From assembly GCA_028455995.1 (NCBI GenBank), contig JABELC010000012.1:1178001-1242000 (forward strand): a stretch of 64,000 bases of DNA. The letters run 5' to 3'. Below, piece after piece: positions 57,543-64,000 of the stretch (positions within the stretch are counted from its first letter, which is position 1; each line of letters begins with the position of its first letter). This DNA comes from Scleromitrula shiraiana. Lineage: Eukaryota; Ascomycota; Leotiomycetes; Helotiales; Sclerotiniaceae. Below the pieces are notes generated by a model. It ran no database searches. It was given only the letters and a program-made list of their open reading frames with translations, and had not been told where the DNA came from. Both the position numbers and the translations under genes were made by a program.

Positions 57543-57851
57543 AGGATGACTGCTGGAACATGAATTTATGAGGAAAGGGGACTTATTTGCGGATTTTTCC
57601 ACGGGTTAATATAGATTTCTAGACATGTCCGCGTTTGGCGAATATAGAATAATAAAACATCTCACCATTTACATCTGCAATCCATGCAACTGTGAATCCA
57701 CATCCGAGATCCGATATGAAACCTCAACTGTGAAAGCATTAGACCATGATAGTATTAGCGTAATCTAAGCGGAGATCTAATCAATACATCTGATAAGATC
57801 TGATTTTCCTAACGATATTCACGATCGTTACACAGTATTTTACTTGAAAAA
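57543..57851. promoter_or_regulatory. Promoter region of the ferric-reductase-type gene
   Basis: 309 bp between the pseudogene end and the next start. GATCTGATAAGATCTGA-type sequences at about 57771-57803 contain GATAA motifs, which fungal GATA factors (iron- or nitrogen-responsive) recognise. The link to iron control is inference. Confidence 0.45.
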
Positions 57852-59833
57852 ATGTTACACAAGTATTATATATCACCTCTAGAATGGATTTTCGACAAAT
57901 CACAAACTTCTGTTGTAAAAATAGGAGAATATATCTCAGCAACTAACGACGTGCAAGCTAGTAATAAAGATCACCCCGATCCCCGATTTTGGAAATTGAT
58001 TCAAGGCACCATTTTTAACAAAAAATTAATCAAGACTTACCCGTTTGTGATACTGAGTTGTGTATTGGTACTCTCAGTCCTACACTGGCATAAGAAAGTT
58101 ATCCGATGGAGGAGAAGATCATCAAGGAGGACAAGAACTCTAACCTCATGCCATTCGCTCATCGATGAATTATTCAAATCTATACAAGAAGATGCAATAA
58201 ACCATACAGATACCGGATCATCGGGAAGCAGCATTGATGGCCTCGAAACTCATCAAAATAGTAATGATGAGACAGAAGTCACACCTCTTCTACGCCGTCA
58301 TACTTCTAGTCCCTCAAGTCGAGTAACCATTATATCCCGTCTAAAAGCATTCCTAATCTACCAACCGCGACCAATTCCATACTTCAATAAAGTCCTCCCT
58401 TCAAATGGGACATCGATATTTATAACATCCTTTCTCGCATTAAATCTGTTCTACACCGTTTATCACATCACATGGAGCTTTTTCGAAGGATCCGTATTTG
58501 GAGATCGAGCTGGATTGGTTTTCGGCGTGAATTTACCCCTATTGTATATCCTCGGTGCGAAAAATCAACCATTAAAAGTACTCACTGGAGCATCATACGA
58601 GTCGTTAAATATCATCCATCGTCGACTTGGTGAGCTGCTATGTTTGGAAGCAATTCTTCACACAATCGGGATGTTCTTTATGTGGTATGCTATCTTGGAA
58701 CCCGCAGGAGGATGGCCGTTATCGGTATTCTTATGGAACAAGACGATTTTTTGGGGACTGTTGGCTCTTCTCACTTATGAGTTGTTGTTTGCGACTTCAC
58801 TGGCTTCGTTTAGACAACGGTGGTATGAACTTTTCTTGGGTTTGCATGTTGTGCTGCAAGCAGGGGCTTTGGGCCTCCTATGGATTCATCACCGAGGATC
58901 GAGGAACTATGTTGGGATGTCTCTTGTGATATTTCTCGTCGATAGATTGGTATATCGTATAGGTACAAAACGATTAACTGTAAAAGTTAGTATGAACCTA
59001 TTCTTACTTCACCAGAAAACCAACTTAACACTGTCTAGGCGAATGTCAGCATCTACGAGGACAACGAAACCATCTTACTCTCAATGGAAATTGCCAAACG
59101 ACCCGCAAACTTACTATCAAGGACCTTTGGGCATTCTATCGAATTCGGTTGGATGGCTACAGATCATGTATTCCTAACCATCCCATCACTCGGACGCACC
59201 CACGCCCTCCAAGCCCATCCTTTCACCATCGCATCAGCAGCACCCACCCCAGACGACAAGAAATGCAAACTCGATCTACTAATACGAGCCCGCGATGGAT
59301 TTTCAGCCGATCTTCTCCAAGCAGCTCGACGTCAAAATAGCCTAACCTGTCGACTCGACGGACCATATGGAAGTAGCCATGCAAGAGATCTCATGGAAGA
59401 TTCCGATCTCGCCATCTTAGTTGCAGGTGGAAGTGGTATTGCTGTTACCTGGCCTATAGTCTACCATCTCCTCAAGATCTCTGGCTCTGATACTGAGGAT
59501 GCCGTCGTGCCTGTTTCTCGACAGAGGATAGTCTTGATTTGGATTATCCATAAAAGCTCACATCTATCGTGGCTTGATCGCACCCAGATAGAAGAAGTAG
59601 AACGTCAGGGGGTGGAGGTTATAATCCCAAGAGCTACGATGGAGGTTGGAAGACCGGATTTAGCGGGGATGATGGAAGGTGTTGTACAGGGTTGGGGCTA
59701 TGGGAAGGGAAGGAAGATTGGTGTTGTGGCTAGTGGGCCTGATGGTATGAATAGGACGGTCAACAATACTTGTGCGAGTTTGGTTAGGGAGGGGATGGAT
59801 CTGGATGTTACAATCGAGAAGTTTGGATGGTAG
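57852..59833 (+). CDS. Ferric-chelate reductase / NADPH oxidase-like flavocytochrome
   Basis: Exons 57852-58985 and 59039-59833 (53-nt intron) give about 642 residues. A membrane anchor at residues 63-80 and a cytosolic Ser-rich loop precede the ferric-reductase-like transmembrane domain (about 185-375). It has four haem histidines in the classical spacing, H256 and H270 (HRRLGELLCLEAILH), H332 and H346 (HVVLQAGALGLLWIH). The FAD-binding part carries HPFTIAS, followed by the NADPH side with LDGPYGSS, LVAGGSGIAVTWP and the C-terminal VASGPDGMNRTV. The enzyme moves electrons from NADPH across the membrane to reduce Fe(III) or Cu(II), or to make superoxide if NOX-like. The His pattern fits iron reductases (FRE) best. 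GATAA sites lie upstream. It is intact, unlike the neighbouring monooxygenase. Confidence 0.9.
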
Positions 59834-60445
59834 TTTATACATGAGACGATTTTGGTTCCGCTTGGAGCACGCATAATGATGATAAGAGATGAGAGATGAG
59901 AGATGAGAAACGAATTATTGGCTGTTTTGTATACGTTAGATAGATAGACATTTGAAGAAAGTAGAATGAGAGTGCTCTGTGGTTAATGTATCTCAGGCTC
60001 CTCCGTCATCAACCTCATGTACACAGTTCATTTGATATTTCGATATCCTTTAATTGTTATTCCCTTGATACCGATATTGAATAATAATTCAAATGCGAAT
60101 CTGGGCCAACCCAGGTACTAAGACAATGACAATATGATATGAATTAACTCTTCTCGAGTCTCGGTTACAAGTTTCTGTTGTTCTATCATGGTATTAAAGA
60201 AAAGACAAACAATATTCCCTTTAATATTCCCTTTCCCTGGTTGTTACACTCCCAACACCAATACACCGGTTTTTGAAAATAGTAGTCTTCCTATCCACTT
60301 CCAACCCAAACTCCATAAGCAAACCTGATATAAGCAATAAAACATATTATTCTTCAATGTGATCCATGTGATTCGTCTTTCGTTTGTGCTCTCAATCGGT
60401 ATCGTCCATAATATTCGTAATTCTTGTAGGTTGTTGTGAGGTCTC
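59834..60445. other. Convergent intergenic region
   Basis: There is no gene seen in 612 bp. A GAGATGA triplication lies at about 59884-59908. Confidence 0.6.
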
Positions 60446-62912
60446 CTATCCAGCATATGCAAATCTTCCCAAATCAAGGCCCCTGCCTAGTTCTCCATTT
60501 GGTGTTTCCATAGGTGACAATGGTTCATCCTCTTCCTCGCTATCAGGAATAATCATGTCCTCACTACCGTTGTGCGTGTTCAATGCCATCGTCTCGATTT
60601 CGTCAACTGATGGTAGTGGGATGGATGCAGGATTAACGCCCTTGACTTTAGAAGTAGCATCAATCTGAACCTCTGGGAAAGGAACGCCACCTTTGTTGAG
60701 AGCACCTTCGTTGAGTGACTCGACGTGATCATTTGATAGCATCGAGGTCATTGGGGTCAATGGAGGCGTTGGTGGCGCTTTGGTTCGATTCGTTGCTGCA
60801 GCACCAAGGCGTTGAAGGGGTGTGAGAATTGACCTCGTCGAAGTTGATGAGCTCTTTCGAGAAAGTGATGGAGTTGGGTTGGCTGAAACGGGAATTTTCG
60901 ATTGAAATTGGCACAATGAAGATGGTGGGGTTGGCAACACTCCGTTGATAGATGGTTTGGGGGTTGTGACAGCAGAGGCACCGAACGCAAATCTACTCTT
61001 TAGATCGCTCAAGGTCTTTGTTGAAGAATCAATGCGAGGGGTTGATGGTTGCTCGAATGAGTTTTGTGTGGACAAAGAAGGTGTGAGCTGTGCAGTAGTA
61101 GCTTGAGATCCTTGAGCAACCTGGCGACGTTCGTTTCGAGTAGTGGCTGTTTCTTGATCATCCTTGTATACGGGCACTTTTGACCCCTTCTTTGTCGGAA
61201 AGTCGTTAAAATCCGGAAGGCTCATCATAGCTTCTTCGATCGAATCATCTGAGAAAATAGTAATATCTTCCTTCTTCTTGGACTTTCTCTGCTTGGAGAC
61301 TTTGAGGGTACTTGGACTATTATCCTGCGATGCTGACGAAAAAAAGCGGCTTCGTCCCTGCTCTATATTTTGACCTACTCCTGACGTTCCAAGGACATCG
61401 TCATCCTCTGCACACAGACGAGCACGCTTTGGACGCGACTCGGTGAGTGAATTGAGCCTCCTGCCGGTTGGTCTAATAGGTTGAGATGATGAGCGAGGTG
61501 GTGGAAGTTCAGGCTCAGCTCGAACCTCGGATTCAGTTTCAGAGTGAAGGTATGGACGAACTGGATCGGCATTCCATTGGTTAGAAGAAGCTCTAGATAT
61601 GAGGTTTTGTTGGCTCTGAGTAGTGGTGAAGCAATTGACGTCAAGTTCTGCAAGGGGTCTGCGTTTTGATTTGAAGTAGGCATCGATTGAAACACCTTTT
61701 TTAAGGTCATTAGTTGATAGAGATCGTTGCTGGGATCTTGAGGCCACAAAAGAAGTCGCCATTTTGTCTTCTCTTCCAGCAACAACGATAGGTTGTTTCG
61801 TGATTGGATTCAAATCACCTTTGGCGACAGCTTGAGCTATTTCTGGTTCAACATAGGGCCCAATAAATTGTGTTTGATCTTCAACAAGAGGACCGTCAGG
61901 CTGAGTATGAAATACCAAGGTCAGGGATTCTGGACAAAATACCCATTGGTGTAGAAAGGTGAATTCGGCTTGGTGGAACGATTCTAGGTAACCTTTCGGT
62001 ACATGGAACTTGCCGTCAAATTGGATCATTCGAATGACTTTCTCAATCGTCTTATATTTCCTGACCAGTCGATAAGCCGTCTTTAGACCCATATTGTTTA
62101 TACTCGACAAATAATCACAACCACTTAAGATTGCCATTCTCCGGAACTCGGCATCCGACCAACCTGTCAAGTTCACTTCTTTGCAAGCGCCAAAGTCAGC
62201 CTTGTTGATTTCGATACAATTTCCATACTGATCCAGTTTCGTCAAAAGACATTTTGCACCAAAAACCAAAAGATCAGAATCCTCGGAGAGTATTCCATCG
62301 ATTATTCCTTTTCTTTCCAAGTAAACCATTTGGGCATCGGCTTCGTATGGGGCTACAATATATTTAACCCCAATCTTCTTCAACTCATCGATAACATGTC
62401 GGGCCATTTCTGGTGTCACATCAACCGCTTTTTGAAACTCCAGGTATGCTTGAGAGGTCTTGCCAGCCTTTAACAACCGTTGTCCAGCTCTTTTGCTATC
62501 CATTCTGCGCTTCTCTCTGTCCTTTTCTGTGGCGGCCTTGCTTGGTAAATAATCGCCGTCGAATATTAGATAAGGGGTAACACCAAAATGCTGCAACATC
62601 CGTACCCGGTGCATGCAATAATCAACATATCTACTATTTATTAGTATATCCTGCAACGGATAGGGCAATGATCTCAATTACTTTCTGGTGGGTTTGCCCA
62701 ATGCAAGATCTAAAGCGCATGATACCGTTCCTCGATGTAGCCAGCCATAAGCATCAACCCCGAAAGTTTTGCCATCGAATTTCTTCAAATTGCATGGTTT
62801 TTGGATGGATTTGAGCAATGGAAGCAGTCCTAGATGGTTATTAATATAACAAACAATGAAGTGGGCGATGAGACAAGAATAGTAAATGGGTATATGTACC
62901 ATTAATACCCAT
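60446..62912 (-). CDS. EXO1: Exonuclease 1 (XPG/Rad2 family)
   Basis: Exons 62900-62912, 62682-62829 and 60446-62630 give about 781 residues. The N-domain begins MGINGLLPLLKSI and contains FGVDAYGWLHRG, then LIFDGDYLPSKAATEKDR. The I-domain has YEADAQMVYLERKG, LSEDSDLLVFGAKCLLTKLD, and the helix-hairpin-helix LSGCDYLSSINNMGLKTAYR. All expected metal-binding aspartates are there. The long C-terminus is Ser/Pro-rich and disordered, as usual, and would carry Msh2/Mlh1 and PCNA contact sites; I cannot point to a definite one. Exo1 digests the nicked strand in mismatch repair and resects DNA breaks. Exon 1 is only 13 nt and splits the initial MGING. The genome neighbour MSH2 is its repair partner. 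Confidence 0.95.
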
Positions 62913-63816
62913 ACTGAAACCGATGATGCGATAAACAAATAAGCAAGTCAACCAGAAAAGGGATCAAGAGAGCATTGAATCATGAAGTATTCAATACCTC
63001 AACCCCAATGTTTTAGGTGGATATTAAAAGAATAACGAGTGTATATATTTTAAAAGAAGGGCAAAAACATCAATATTGGTAGTAAAATTTCCTAATTCAA
63101 AGTCCTTTTGAGTGAGATGAATGGTGAATGAATGGTGATGAATGAATGGATGAAACTGTGGCGGTGGGTGTAGTTTTGAACTTTGTTGATGGCGATGCAA
63201 ATGTGAGTACTAAAGTTTACCTTAATTGGAAATTGGGAAGTCGAAGTCAATCCAGTTAATCCAGTTAATCCCACCTACATCTACCGTAAGAACTGTAAGA
63301 ACTATAAGATCCGGGCACCCACTTATATTATTATTGAGATTGTGCAGGAGATAGGAATAGAAGAACGCGTATAAGTTGTAGTGAAAAGGCGCGTCTAACT
63401 TTTCCTTTCTTCCTTCATTTTTCACTATAGCTCTATACCAAACCTAGGGGAGCCCACCAATAATTATTTATTTGCCTTAATTCAGCCCCTTATCTTTATT
63501 TAGTACTACTACTGCCCATACTCTCCTCCTGGTCCTTCTCGAGTCCTCTCCTTGGGAGCTTGGCAAAAAACCCTTACTAGCTTGGAATATTGTAAAGCGG
63601 GGAATTTTTTATGATAAAGATTCCGATAAGTAATTATAATAAATTGTAGTAAAAAAAATATATCTATAATTTATCCGTTCCTTATATGCAAAATACCTAC
63701 TCGAGTACATGCTCTCTATTAACACCAGTTCAATTACATCCATCTCTTTTCAAATACAATACTCGTACATTACTCTGAAACTTACCTCAAATCAATCGCT
63801 TCGAATCACTTTCACG
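62913..63816. promoter_or_regulatory. Divergent region EXO1 / TMA16
   Basis: About 900 bp separate the two starts. Repeats of TTAATCCAG and TAAGAACTGTAAGAACTATAAGA occur at 63249-63307. An ATGAATGGTGA repeat lies near 63117-63147. No gene seen. Confidence 0.5.
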
Positions 63817-64000
63817 ATGCCTACACGTTTAGAGAAAACTCGAAAGCAAATTGCAAAGAAGAGAGGTGGAGAAATTGTTACTTTACATGAAGGATCTCGG
63901 AATTTTCGTAGACTACGAAAAGCAGGAGGATTTGATGATAAATTAGAAAGAGTTGCAGCTGCGAGGAAAAAGCAAAACCAACCTCTCTGTATGCACCCCA
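63817..64000 (+). CDS. TMA16: Tma16-like ribosome-associated protein, 5' part only
   Basis: The first exon, 63817-63988, encodes 57 codons plus one base: MPTRLEKTRKQIAKKRGGEI, then LHEGSRNFRRLRKAG and LERVAAARKKQNQPL. That pattern matches the N-terminus of Tma16, a pre-60S/ribosome-associated factor of unknown mechanism. A GTATGC donor follows at 63989, so the window ends inside the first intron. The A/C-rich leader and AACACC-free context give no doubt about this start codon. The rest of the gene lies outside the window. Confidence 0.82.
   Translation, partial: MPTRLEKTRKQIAKKRGGEIVTLHEGSRNFRRLRKAGGFDDKLERVAAARKKQNQPLCMHP

Overview
This window is nuclear DNA of a filamentous ascomycete. Most protein genes are split by short introns of about 46-80 nt with GTAAGT- or GTATGT-like donors and CTAAC/CTGAC branch sites. 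There are no operons or ribosome-binding sites, and the gene set is standard fungal housekeeping. The AT-rich intergenic DNA and gene flavour resemble Leotiomycetes, possibly Sclerotiniaceae (Botrytis/Sclerotinia type). That placement is an inference and was not tested by any search.

Layout, left to right. 0.4-4.4 kb: two unrecognised genes. 5.3-9.1 kb: RRP6 (nuclear exosome 3'-5' exonuclease), divergent from MDM35 (mitochondrial phospholipid transport). 10.0-12.8 kb: a tiny two-exon membrane protein gene directly before GPI1/PIG-Q (first step of GPI-anchor synthesis). 13.3-13.6 kb: a diverged 20-bp satellite. 14.2-19.7 kb: MSH2 and TRM10 share a 231-bp divergent promoter, and a MIS14/NSL1 kinetochore gene is convergent with TRM10. 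21.6-27.1 kb: prefoldin subunit 3, SEC14 and GCD6 (eIF2B epsilon). 28.2-30.5 kb: SKN7 response-regulator transcription factor. 34-36.5 kb: a DUF167 protein, divergent from a HAD/Swiss-army-knife RNA-repair-like protein. 37.5-41.1 kb: a BTB/POZ protein with an unresolved frame change, then PRI1 (primase catalytic subunit). 41.9-43.7 kb: DHH1 DEAD-box helicase. 43.7-48.8 kb: a gene-free, microsatellite-dense stretch in front of LST7/folliculin (48.8-50.3 kb). 51.8-53.4 kb: a secreted protein with an uncertain C-terminus. 54.4 kb: a small lysine-rich ORF. 56.2-57.5 kb: a degenerate FAD monooxygenase pseudogene. 57.9-59.8 kb: an intact ferric-reductase-type oxidoreductase. 60.4-62.9 kb: EXO1. 63.8 kb to the edge: the start of TMA16.

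Functional themes: MSH2 and EXO1 both act in mismatch repair and PRI1 in replication. RRP6, DHH1, TRM10 and the HAD protein act on RNA. PFD3, GCD6 and TMA16 act in folding and translation. Nothing suggests these are co-regulated beyond shared divergent promoters.

I did not find a defence system, CRISPR array, transposon, tRNA or biosynthetic cluster. The observations I think most deserve a second look are a gene-by-gene sense-strand skew switch (C-rich early, G-rich late), the multiply broken monooxygenase, the hidden membrane microprotein, and the DHH1 exon whose tandem repeats each carry a possible splice acceptor. All splice sites were placed by eye and need transcript support.
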